A program made the translations under genes and the position numbers. From NCBI GenBank assembly GCA_934525735.1, contig CAKSZM010000057.1, forward strand, positions 1-12,200: a stretch of 12,200 nucleotides of DNA, given 5' to 3'. Below the pieces are notes generated by a model. That model did not search any database. It had not been told where the DNA came from and saw only the letters and a program-made list of their open reading frames with translations. Origin of the DNA: an uncultured Faecalibacterium sp. GTDB taxonomy: Bacteria; Bacillota; Clostridia; Oscillospirales; Ruminococcaceae. Positions 6,388 through 12,200 of this stretch are shown here, piece by piece; the stretch's first letter is position 1, and each line of letters begins with the position of its first letter.

Positions 6388-7284
6388 TCAGTCCGCCTGC
6401 GGTTCCGGTTCGCGGCGGGTGCGCCTTTTGGGGTATGGGCGGGGTCTGGCATGGCTGTGCCGGTTCTGCCCGGCATAATGTCTGCCGCCGCCTGCGCCGC
6501 GGCCGGGGTGCTGGGGCGCATTGAGCTGGTACAGCAGCGCCAGCCCCTTCATCAGCAGTTCCGGGTCGTAAGTCAGCGGATGGCGGCACAGCGGCGTGAC
6601 ATACTTTGCCAGCCCGCCCGTGACCACCAGCGTGGCCGGGCAGCCCAGTTCTTCCTCGATGCGCTGCACCATGCCGTCGATGAGCACAGCTGTGCCCATC
6701 ACCGAGCCGGTCAGCATGCATTTTTCGGTATTGGTGCCGATGGCGCTCTTCGGCGAACCGAGGTGCACCTGCGGCAGCTGGGCGCAGCGTTCGCCCAGCG
6801 CCCGCAGCCCGGTGGAAAGCCCCGGGCAGATCACACCGCCCCGGAACACCCGGTTCTCATCCACCACGTTGAAGGTGGTGGCGGTGCCCAGATCCACCGT
6901 GACCACCGGCAGCGGGAAGTTTGCCGCCGCGTAAGCCGCATCCACAAGGCGGTCCTTGCCCACGGCACCCGGTTCGTCCACGCCCATGGTCAGCCCGGTG
7001 CGGATCTCCGGCGAAACGATGACCGGTTTTTTACCGGTATAGTGACGGGCGCACTCGGCCAGCGCCCCGGTGATCTGGGGCACCACGCTGGTCAGCACAG
7101 CGCCCTCAAACCGCATGGGCCGCTCCGGATGGCGGCGGTGCGCAAATATTTTATCCATTTCGGCACGATATTCTGCAGCCGTGCGGGTGCGCACCGTGTC
7201 CATGCGCGCCACAAAGCATACACGTCCGTCCTTGATGCCCCCGAGGGCGACGGTGGTGTTGCCTATATCAATGGCTAAGATCAT
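6388..7284 (-). CDS. coaX: Type III pantothenate kinase with a basic C-terminal extension
   Basis: CoaX phosphorylates pantothenate, the first committed step of coenzyme A synthesis. It belongs to the ASKHA fold, is not inhibited by CoA and usually needs a monovalent cation. Visible motifs are AIDIGNTT (4-11; Asp6 and the phosphate loop), VGKDRLVDAAYAA (108-120), VTVDLGTATTFNVVD (128-142, with Asp131) and RGGVICPGLSTGLRAL (148-163). VVTGGLAKY (220-228) closes the nucleotide site. The kinase core ends near residue 256, the normal family length. About 42 further residues rich in Gly, Arg, His and Pro follow, with no recognisable fold. The ATG at 7284 has a modest AAAGGGA upstream. It heads a minus-strand transcript with the oxidoreductase and perhaps the ECF gene, divergent from coaBC. 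Confidence 0.95.
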   Translation of the reverse strand: MILAIDIGNTTVALGGIKDGRVCFVARMDTVRTRTAAEYRAEMDKIFAHRRHPERPMRFEGAVLTSVVPQITGALAECARHYTGKKPVIVSPEIRTGLTMGVDEPGAVGKDRLVDAAYAAANFPLPVVTVDLGTATTFNVVDENRVFRGGVICPGLSTGLRALGERCAQLPQVHLGSPKSAIGTNTEKCMLTGSVMGTAVLIDGMVQRIEEELGCPATLVVTGGLAKYVTPLCRHPLTYDPELLMKGLALLYQLNAPQHPGRGAGGGRHYAGQNRHSHARPRPYPKRRTRREPEPQAD

Positions 7285-7347
7285 AGTTTTATTTTTCCCT
7301 TTGTAAATGGGTCATGGCGGAAGTCCGTCTATTATTTGTCAAGCTGT

Positions 7348-7376
7348 ATTTTACCGCATTTTCGCCTGAGATACAA
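7348..7376 (-). promoter_or_regulatory. Candidate SigA promoter for coaX
   Basis: On the minus strand TTGTAT (7376-7371) and TAAAAT (7353-7348) are spaced by exactly 17 bases, which would start transcription near 7341 and leave a leader of about 57 bases. A TTGACA sequence further in (7342-7337) is a perfect -35 match but has no good -10 at the right distance. Confidence 0.5.
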
Positions 7377-7394
7377 GTCCGCGCAAAGATTTTG

Positions 7395-7423
7395 TTGTGC
7401 TGGCGGAACTTTTGCATTATACT
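7395..7423 (+). promoter_or_regulatory. Candidate SigA promoter for coaBC
   Basis: TTGTGC (7395-7400) and TATACT (7418-7423) are separated by 17 bases; the -10 is a 5 of 6 match. Transcription would begin near 7430, about 40 bases before the coaBC start. It is back to back with the coaX promoter, their -35 elements about 19 bases apart, so one regulator could act on both. Confidence 0.55.
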
Positions 7424-7470
7424 AAGGTAAGATATGTGGAAACAGTACGTTTTTGCAGGAGGTCAGACCA

Positions 7471-8667
7471 ATGGATTTAAACGGAAAGTGCGTCCTTCTG
7501 GGCGTCAGCGGCGGCATTGCCGCCTATAAAATGGCAAACGTTGCCAGCGCTCTGCGCAAGCTGGGAGCCGACGTGGAGGTCATCATGACCCAAAACGCCA
7601 CCCAGTTCATCACCCCCCTCACCTTCGAGACCCTCACCGGCCACAAGTGCATGGTGGACACCTTCGACCGGGACTTCAAGTTTGAAGTCACCCATATCTC
7701 CCTTGCCAAAAAGGCGGATGTGATCCTTGTGGCACCCGCCACCGCCAATGTCATCGCCAAGATGGCACACGGCATCGCGGATGATATGCTCACCACGGTG
7801 GTGCTGGCTGCCAAGTGCCCCAAGCTGGTCTCCCCGGCCATGAACACCGGTATGCTGGAAAACCCCATCACGCAGGACAATCTCGCCACGCTGGAACGCT
7901 ACGGCTTCACGGTCATCCCGTCCGAAAGCGGCGTGCTGGCCTGCAAGGACGTGGGCAGCGGCCGCCTGCCGAAGGAAGATGTGCTCATTGAATACATCCT
8001 GCACGCCATCGCCCGCCCGAAGGATCTTGCCGGGGTGCGGCTGGCCGTCACCGCCGGGCCGACGCAGGAGCCGCTGGACCCGGTGCGCTACCTGACCAAC
8101 CACTCCACCGGCAAGATGGGCTACGCCATCGCCCGGGCCGCCGCCATGCGCGGCGCAGAGGTCACGCTCATCCACGGCGAGACCGCCCTGCCGCCGGTCA
8201 AGTTCACCACCGACGTCCCGGTGACCACCGCGCAGCAGATGTACGAGGCCGTTACCGGCCGGTTTGAGGACACCGATGTGCTCATCATGGCCGCCGCCGT
8301 GGCCGACTACCGCCCCGCCAGCGTCGCCGCCGACAAGATCAAGAAAAAGGACGGCGACATGTCCATTCCGCTGGAGCGCACCCCGGACATTCTGGGCACC
8401 ATCGGCCCGCAGAAGACCCGCCAGTTCCTGTGCGGTTTTTCCATGGAGACGAAGGATCTTGTGGAAAACTCTTCCGCCAAACTGAAAAAGAAGAATCTGG
8501 ACATGGTGGTGGCCAACAACCTCAAGGTAGCCGGAGCCGGTTTCGGCGTGGACACCAATGTGGTCACCTTTATCACCCCGGACGGCACCCGGGAGCTGCC
8601 CCTGATGAGCAAATCCGACGTGGCCGACGCCATTCTGGATGAGATTTTAAAGCGGCGGTCTGAATAA
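7471..8667 (+). CDS. coaBC: Bifunctional phosphopantothenoylcysteine decarboxylase / phosphopantothenate-cysteine ligase
   Basis: A 398-residue fusion that joins cysteine to 4'-phosphopantothenate (CoaB half, CTP-dependent) and decarboxylates the product to 4'-phosphopantetheine (CoaC half, FMN-dependent), steps two and three of CoA synthesis. CoaC part, about 1-180: GVSGGIAAYK (11-20), THISLAKKADVILVAPATAN with the active-site His75, SPAMNTGM (121-128) with Asn125, and GVLACKDVGSGRLP (154-167) with Cys158. CoaB part: VTAGPTQEPLDPVRYLTN (193-210), STGKMGYA (212-219), AAAVADYRP (274-282) and DKIKKKDG (288-295), Lys289 being the likely CTP contact. The ATG at 7471 is chosen because a perfect AGGAGG lies at 7458-7463, inside the longer frame that opens with TTG at 7453. 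It is divergent from coaX, completing one pathway. Confidence 0.97.
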   Translation: MDLNGKCVLLGVSGGIAAYKMANVASALRKLGADVEVIMTQNATQFITPLTFETLTGHKCMVDTFDRDFKFEVTHISLAKKADVILVAPATANVIAKMAHGIADDMLTTVVLAAKCPKLVSPAMNTGMLENPITQDNLATLERYGFTVIPSESGVLACKDVGSGRLPKEDVLIEYILHAIARPKDLAGVRLAVTAGPTQEPLDPVRYLTNHSTGKMGYAIARAAAMRGAEVTLIHGETALPPVKFTTDVPVTTAQQMYEAVTGRFEDTDVLIMAAAVADYRPASVAADKIKKKDGDMSIPLERTPDILGTIGPQKTRQFLCGFSMETKDLVENSSAKLKKKNLDMVVANNLKVAGAGFGVDTNVVTFITPDGTRELPLMSKSDVADAILDEILKRRSE

Positions 8668-8682
8668 CAGCCGGATAACAGC

Positions 8683-8720
8683 AAAGGCTGCTGCACAGAA
8701 TTTTGTGCAGCAGCCTTTTT
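8683..8720 (+). terminator. Strong rho-independent terminator of coaBC
   Basis: Perfect 15-base arms AAAGGCTGCTGCACA (8683-8697) and its complement (8704-8718) enclose a GAATTT loop; the T run at 8716-8720 follows on the plus strand. It sits 15 bases after the coaBC stop. The minus-strand gene ends at 8751, so the stem may also end that convergent transcript, though its U run there is only three bases. Confidence 0.92.
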
Positions 8721-8750
8721 CTGTTTCCGGCTCATGCCGGCGGTTCGGTT

Positions 8751-10728
8751 TTACTGGATGAGGCCTTTCTGTTTCGCCTGCTCCCACGTGGTGCAGACGC
8801 GCAGTCTGGATACGCGGGCATAAGGCCGGAACAGCTGTTTCCCTTCCACGTGATCCACGTTCAGGATCTCCTGTTCCACAGCCCAGCTTGCAGCCTTGTT
8901 CTGGTAGACGTCTTCATCCTCCATATCACTGTAAACCACAACAGCTTCAGGTTCCGGTTTTCCAGCCTTTTCCCAGAGCAGCTTTGCCAGTTCAATGCGG
9001 TCGGTGGGCATCGGAGCGCCCTGCATGCTCACCGCACGGTAGATACCGGTGCCGGCTTCGTAGGCGCCCCATGCAAGTACGCCGCCTGCCAGAACGGCAC
9101 CGACGATGCCGCAGCCGTCGCCGCTGCCGCCTTCGCCCGGGTCGATGACGTCTGTCTGATACACAGCCGTTACCTTCACATTGTAGTCCGGCATGGTAAA
9201 GGCAGCTGTCGTCTCATCGTCCTTCGAAGGGTTCAGAAGGCCGGTCACCACGGAGCCGTCCTCCCGCTGCACCGTCCAGCCCATAAAGGTGCCGTTGCCG
9301 GGCTGAACTGCCGTCACCGTCACCGGGGTGTCGACGGGCACGACCGTTGTGCTGTCGAGGGTCTGTTCGCCTGCGCCGAGATCTGCCGTTGCAACAGCGT
9401 CTTCGGCGGTGACAATACAGCCGTCGGCCGGAGCAAGATAGCGGAACTCCGCGCCGTCGGTCACCTTCTTGCAGCCGATCACATAGCCTTCATTCTGGCT
9501 GATCAGGTTCAGATTTTTCTGGTAAGGAGAGTCCTCGTTGTCCGTTGTGATCTGCCGCCCCTGCGTGGGGTCCTCCACCCGGATCTTTGCCGTACCGGTA
9601 AAGCTTTTTTTGATGTTGATCTGCTGGTCTTTGCCCAGACTGATATCGTCGGTATTATTCTCAAAAGTCACAGCCTTCAGCGTGATCTCCGAATCGCCTG
9701 CATCGGTGATGCGGACACCGGTCGCGCTGTTGCGGATGGTACCGCCGTTCAGCTGTGTGTCGCCGCTCTCGCCCGAAATATCAATGGCGGTGCCGTTCGG
9801 TGCTTCCACCGTGCCGCCATTCAAGCGCAATCCGCCGCGGTTTCTGATGGTGATCTCAGAATCTGAGGTAAAGTTACCGCCGTTGATCCTCAGCTGTCCC
9901 CAGTTATTGTCAATACAGCTGGCTCCGGTGGCGGTAAATTCGCCATCCTCGACCGTGAAGCTGGCCGAACTGTTCACGACACAGCGATAGCCCTCGCCCG
10001 ACTGATATGTTCCGCCGTCAATTTTAACTGTGCTCGTACTGTAAATAACATATTCATCCGATGTTGCTTTCACATCGTTCAGGTTGATGGTGCCTCCGGA
10101 ATATGCCCAGAACACCGCTTTATTTGTACCTGTTCCGACGTGTTTGTAAACGCCTCCGTTGATGTCCACAATACCGCCAGTGCACGTCACGGCGTATCCG
10201 GTATCCGATTCGCCATAGGTTTCGCCATCGAAGTCATTCAGCGTAACGTGTCCGCCATAAACCATGATCAGATTTCGGAGCTTCGTTTTATATGTTCCGC
10301 CCTGAACCGTCACATCTCCGGCATAGACATCCATAAAATGATGCAGTGCTGCTGTGCAATCCACTGTGTGCCCATCGTTTTCAATCGTTACTGTTCCGGC
10401 TTTCTGGATCAGGATAAAAATGTCATTGACCCTTTTGTAAGCCACATCTCCGATAATTTTTATCGTTACAGGCTTTTGTAATTCTTCCGCATCAGTGATA
10501 TTGACTGTAACCCTGCCAGTATAGTCGTCGCCCTGTATTTCATAGGTACCGCCTTTGGTAATGGTCATACCCGTTGTCGGGATCACGGTAACGGTTTCCG
10601 CCTGCCCGCTTACGCTGCTTTCAGACTCCGTACCCCCCCCCCGTTGCAAATGCACTCACCGGAAGAACAGATGTCATCATGCACGCCGCAAGCGCTGCAC
10701 TGATGAGCCGTGTACCAAGTTTTTTCAT
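8751..10728 (-). CDS. Secreted beta-helix surface protein with SLH-like C terminus, frame broken at a poly-G tract
   Basis: The gene starts at the ATG at 10728 (AGAGGG eight bases upstream) with a textbook signal peptide, MKKLGTRLISAALAACMMTS then VLPVSAFA, cleaved near residue 28. Ten G (10642-10633) follow at once, and in this frame translation stops at TGA 10623-10621 after 35 residues. The body lies one frame over, open from 10655 to 8751. With nine (or twelve) G the two join as a 658- or 659-residue protein. That protein would have a right-handed beta-helix at about 75-390 with repeated GG-T/V-x-L/I-NGG turns, a 455-525 repeat ending TMPDYNVKVTAVYQ like the InlB-type surface repeat, a glycine-rich hydrophobic stretch near 540-560, and an SLH-like segment at 574-658 (RIELAKLLWEKAGKPEPE, then WAVEQEIL). 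It is probably wall- or membrane-held at the surface; its ligand is unknown. A sequencing indel or pseudogene are alternatives, but the rest of the frame is intact. Confidence 0.8.
10633..10642 (-). repeat. Poly-G (10) homopolymer tract at the signal-peptide junction
   Basis: Ten consecutive C on the plus strand (G on the coding strand) lie directly after the codons for SAFA-Thr of the surface protein. It is the longest homopolymer I see in the window. Lengths of 9 or 12 keep the body in frame; 10 gives TGA after three more codons and 11 gives TAA after nine or so, so two of every three lengths switch the protein off. Confidence 0.95.
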
Positions 10729-10758
10729 GGTTCAATCCCTCTCTATTTCGTTATTTTT

Positions 10759-10774
10759 TCTGCCGGACGGCAGA
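10759..10774. promoter_or_regulatory. Palindrome in the 5' leader of the surface-protein gene
   Basis: Seven-base perfect arms TCTGCCG and CGGCAGA with a 2-base spacer. It begins about 5 bases after the predicted transcription start and 30 bases before the ATG. It could be a 5'-end hairpin that stabilises the mRNA or a dimeric operator; nothing decides between them. Confidence 0.45.
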
Positions 10775-10785
10775 TTTACAACTAA

Positions 10786-10813
10786 AGTATAGCATCTCTG
10801 CCATAAAACGCAA
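10786..10813 (-). promoter_or_regulatory. Candidate SigA promoter for the surface-protein gene
   Basis: On the minus strand TTGCGT (10813-10808) and TATACT (10791-10786) are spaced by 16 bases. The -10 matches 5 of 6; the -35 only half. Transcription would start near 10779, giving a leader of about 50 bases. Confidence 0.45.
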
Positions 10814-10869
10814 TGTGCAGCCGACACCGGATATCGGCAAAATTTTCTCCTGTTTTTCAGCAGAATGCC

Positions 10870-10913
10870 AAAAAACACCGGCTGTGCAGCCGTTCAGGCC
10901 TGCAAAACCGGTG
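10870..10913 (-). terminator. Rho-independent terminator of the degV gene
   Basis: On the minus strand CACCGG (10913-10908) pairs with CCGGTG (10881-10876), with an inner GCAG/CTGC pairing, and six U follow (10875-10870). It lies 43 bases after the degV stop and protects the surface-protein promoter from read-through. A second small GGCAC/GTGCC hairpin (10940-10952) directly after the stop has no U run. Confidence 0.82.
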
Positions 10914-10955
10914 CTTTCGGGGGTGGGGGTATTTTTGAAGGCACTCTGTGCCGGG

Positions 10956-11804
10956 TTACTTTTCCTTCCGTGCAAACACGATGCCGATGGTGCCCGGGCC
11001 GGAGTAGCCGCCGATGGTGGTGCCGATGTCGGTCTCATAGCACTCGGCAAAGCTGCCGTATTTCTTCAGGCCGGCTTTCACGGCGTCCATGCAGCCGGGC
11101 TTCGGCTGGCAGGAAGAGATGAACACCAGTCCGTCCTCGATATCGTCCCGTCCGGCCAGACGGTCGGTGATGTACTTGCCCACGCAGATGGGCAGGCTGC
11201 CGCGATACTTCTTGACCACTTTCAGCTCGCCGTCGATCACTTCCAGCGCCGGTTTGATGCCCAGCAGGTTGGCGCCGAAGGCCAGCACGCCGGAGCAACG
11301 GCCGCTTTTGGCCATGAAGTCCAGCCGGTCCAGCACAAAGCTCAGCTCCACCCGCTTTGCAAGGCTTTGCAGCCGCATCTGGATGGCGCGGGGTGTCAGG
11401 CCGTCGGCTGCCCACTTTGCCGCCCGCAGCACGAGATATCCCTGCCCGGTGCAGATGTTCTGACTGTCCACCACATAGACGTTCTCAAACTCGCCCGCCG
11501 CCAGCTTTGCATTCTGGTAGCAGGACGAAAGCTTGCTGCTGACCGAAATATGGATGACCGCGTCATATTCCTTGGCGTAATTTTCAAAGAAATCGGTGTA
11601 TTCCACCAGATTGGCCGCCGCAGATTTGGGCATTTTGCCGCCTGCATTCACATAGGCGAACACATCCGCCGGGCGGACGGTGACACCGTCCAGATAGCTT
11701 TCTTCCCCCATCAGGATGTGCATGGGCATCAGAGTGATGTCCCATTTGCGCAAAAGTTCTTCGGACAGGTCGCAGGTGCTGTCCGCAGTGATCTTGATCT
11801 TCAC
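10956..11804 (-). CDS. DegV/FakB family fatty-acid-binding protein
   Basis: A 282-residue DegV-fold protein. Characterised members (FakB) hold a fatty acid and present it to the kinase FakA, which makes acyl-phosphate for phospholipid synthesis. The N terminus IKITADSTCDLSEELL (3-18) and the following MPMHILMGEESYLDG are typical. SVSSKLSSCYQNAKLAA (87-103) and VVDSQNICTGQGYLVLRAA (111-129) form the lipid-site loops, and LDRLDFMAKSGRCSG in the second half matches the second conserved block. The loop usually reading TSQ or KTSA here reads PKSAAAN (59-65). A GTG at 11804 is chosen as start because AAAAGGAG lies seven bases upstream; the longer frame from 11852 would bury that site. No fakA (Dak-like kinase) is beside it, as is common. 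The substrate chain length cannot be told. Confidence 0.92.
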   Translation of the reverse strand: MKIKITADSTCDLSEELLRKWDITLMPMHILMGEESYLDGVTVRPADVFAYVNAGGKMPKSAAANLVEYTDFFENYAKEYDAVIHISVSSKLSSCYQNAKLAAGEFENVYVVDSQNICTGQGYLVLRAAKWAADGLTPRAIQMRLQSLAKRVELSFVLDRLDFMAKSGRCSGVLAFGANLLGIKPALEVIDGELKVVKKYRGSLPICVGKYITDRLAGRDDIEDGLVFISSCQPKPGCMDAVKAGLKKYGSFAECYETDIGTTIGGYSGPGTIGIVFARKEK

Positions 11805-11869
11805 GTTGTTTCTCCTTTTCATGAACCTTTTGCAGGCCCGCGGCCCGCACACAGAAACATTTCCCTCTT

Positions 11870-11899
11870 ATTTTATCACAAATCGCTCAAATTTGTGAA
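11870..11899 (-). promoter_or_regulatory. degV promoter with an overlapping inverted-repeat operator
   Basis: On the minus strand TTCACA (11899-11894) and TAAAAT (11875-11870) lie 18 bases apart, with the extended -10 bases TGA just before the latter; both hexamers match 5 of 6. A perfect dyad, TCACAAAT-N7-ATTTGTGA (11876-11898), fills the space from -35 to -10. A further TCACAAAT copy lies at 11911-11918 and a variant TCACAAAATCGC at 11968-11979. The placement is what a repressor site would look like, possibly a lipid-responsive MarR- or FapR-type regulator, though the motif does not match one I can name. Confidence 0.6.
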
Positions 11900-11938
11900 G
11901 TATTCTTTTTTCACAAATGTAAATCTTTTATGAAGGCG

Positions 11939-11958
11939 CCGGGCGGCCCGGTTTTCTT
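11939..11958 (+). terminator. Terminator-like hairpin with no plus-strand gene before it
   Basis: CCGGG (11939-11943) and CCCGG (11947-11951) form a short GC-only stem with a 3-base loop, followed by TTTTCTT. It has the shape of a small intrinsic terminator on the plus strand, but the nearest upstream genes are all on the minus strand. It may end antisense transcription or be chance in GC-rich DNA. Confidence 0.3.
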
Positions 11959-12020
11959 GTACACATATCACAAAATCGCAAAAGGATTTATGGTTCTTTC
12001 CGAAAATTCGGTTTTACCTG

Positions 12021-12049
12021 TTTATTTTGTCCGCCAAAAATTATATAAT
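12021..12049 (+). promoter_or_regulatory. Candidate SigA promoter for murC
   Basis: A perfect TATAAT (12044-12049) lies 72 bases before the murC ATG; the best -35 at 17-base spacing is a weak TTTATT (12021-12026). Transcription would start near 12056. The leader contains a short repeat, ATCGAACGG then ATCGAACCGG (12063-12081). Confidence 0.55.
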
Positions 12050-12120
12050 AAGATGTATCCCAATCGAACGGATCGAACCGGTCTGCTCTGCGGCCGTTAA
12101 TTATTTGGAGGTTGCCTTAT

Positions 12121-12200
12121 ATGTTCATGTACACCGATTACAACCAGCATCTGCTGGACAATGTAAAAAAGATCCACTTCATCGGCTGCGGCGGCAGCGG
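12121..12200 (+). CDS. murC: UDP-N-acetylmuramate-L-alanine ligase, 5' end only
   Basis: The first 26 codons are present and run off the right edge. After a short N-terminal stretch, VKKIHFIGCGGSG matches the GxGGxG nucleotide-sugar-binding loop that opens MurC, which adds L-Ala to UDP-MurNAc in the cytoplasm using ATP. The Cys in place of the common Ile after FIG is a variant known to me from Clostridia. The ATG at 12121 has TTGGAGG nine bases upstream. The Mpl ligase shares this loop and cannot be fully excluded from so few residues. Confidence 0.82.
   Translation, partial: MFMYTDYNQHLLDNVKKIHFIGCGGS

Noticed and set aside
8703..9866. 387-codon plus-strand open frame opposite the surface protein
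   Set aside because: It begins inside the coaBC terminator, has no ribosome site, and its residues mirror the beta-helix repeats on the other strand.
10569..10655. GTG at 10655 (or the ATG at 10568) as a real start for the surface-protein body
   Set aside because: Neither has a ribosome site in front, and both would lack the intact signal peptide that lies just upstream in the other frame. A length change in the poly-G tract explains the data better.
10916..10931. G-rich run (G5-T-G5) as a quadruplex
   Set aside because: Only two long G runs are present; four are needed for an intramolecular quadruplex.
10710..11933. 407-codon plus-strand open frame opposite degV
   Set aside because: It spans the degV terminator and promoter, so it cannot be a sensible gene. 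DegV is clear on the minus strand.
12000..12015. CCGAA/TTCGG followed by TTTT as a terminator before murC
   Set aside because: The stem is only four to five pairs with a tiny loop and no gene upstream on that strand. Too weak to call.
1..12200. CRISPR arrays, tRNA or rRNA genes, insertion sequences, prophage or toxin-antitoxin modules
   Set aside because: I read the gaps on both strands and found no regularly spaced repeats, cloverleaf-like genes, transposase or recombinase motifs. The gaps are short and hold promoters, terminators and the palindromes listed.

Overview
The window looks like chromosomal DNA from a GC-rich, low-molecular-weight-tail Firmicute of the gut Clostridia, most like the Ruminococcaceae/Oscillospiraceae (Faecalibacterium, Subdoligranulum, Gemmiger and relatives). 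This rests on strong AGGAGG-type ribosome sites, dipicolinate synthase genes, an ECF-type vitamin transporter S component, a secreted protein with a C-terminal S-layer-homology-like segment, and the FIGCGGSG start of MurC. The genus is inference; no rRNA or other marker is present.

Layout. (1) 1-1454, minus strand: end of a surface-polysaccharide cluster, read rfbC (dTDP-rhamnose pathway epimerase), then an ABC-2 permease, then the first codons of its ATPase. (2) 1528-4400, minus: a sporulation unit, dpaA, dpaB (dipicolinate synthase, 4-base overlap), then a PBP5-type D-Ala-D-Ala carboxypeptidase. A SigK-like promoter lies just upstream of dpaA. (3) 4401-4608: a gene-free stretch with a perfect 14-bp-arm palindrome, other short inverted repeats and the terminator of the next gene. 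(4) 4655-8667: a coenzyme A block. On the minus strand are coaX (type III pantothenate kinase), a Gfo/Idh/MocA oxidoreductase and an ECF S component that may import pantothenate. Divergent on the plus strand is coaBC, which ends at a strong terminator. (5) 8751-10728, minus: a secreted right-handed beta-helix protein with an SLH-like C terminus. Its signal peptide is out of frame with the body by one base at a run of ten G, so the window holds an apparent OFF state of a possible phase-variable gene. (6) 10956-11804, minus: a DegV/FakB fatty-acid-binding protein with its own terminator and a dyad across its promoter. (7) 12121-12200, plus: first codons of murC.

How they fit together: uptake of pantothenate (ECF S component), phosphorylation (CoaX) and the next two CoA steps (CoaBC) form one pathway block on two divergent transcripts. 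The dpa-dac unit would serve late spore maturation, with dipicolinate made in the mother cell and peptidoglycan trimmed in the cortex. The rfbC/ABC genes, the beta-helix protein and murC all concern the cell envelope. The most notable single observation is the poly-G tract that breaks the surface-protein gene exactly after its signal peptide.
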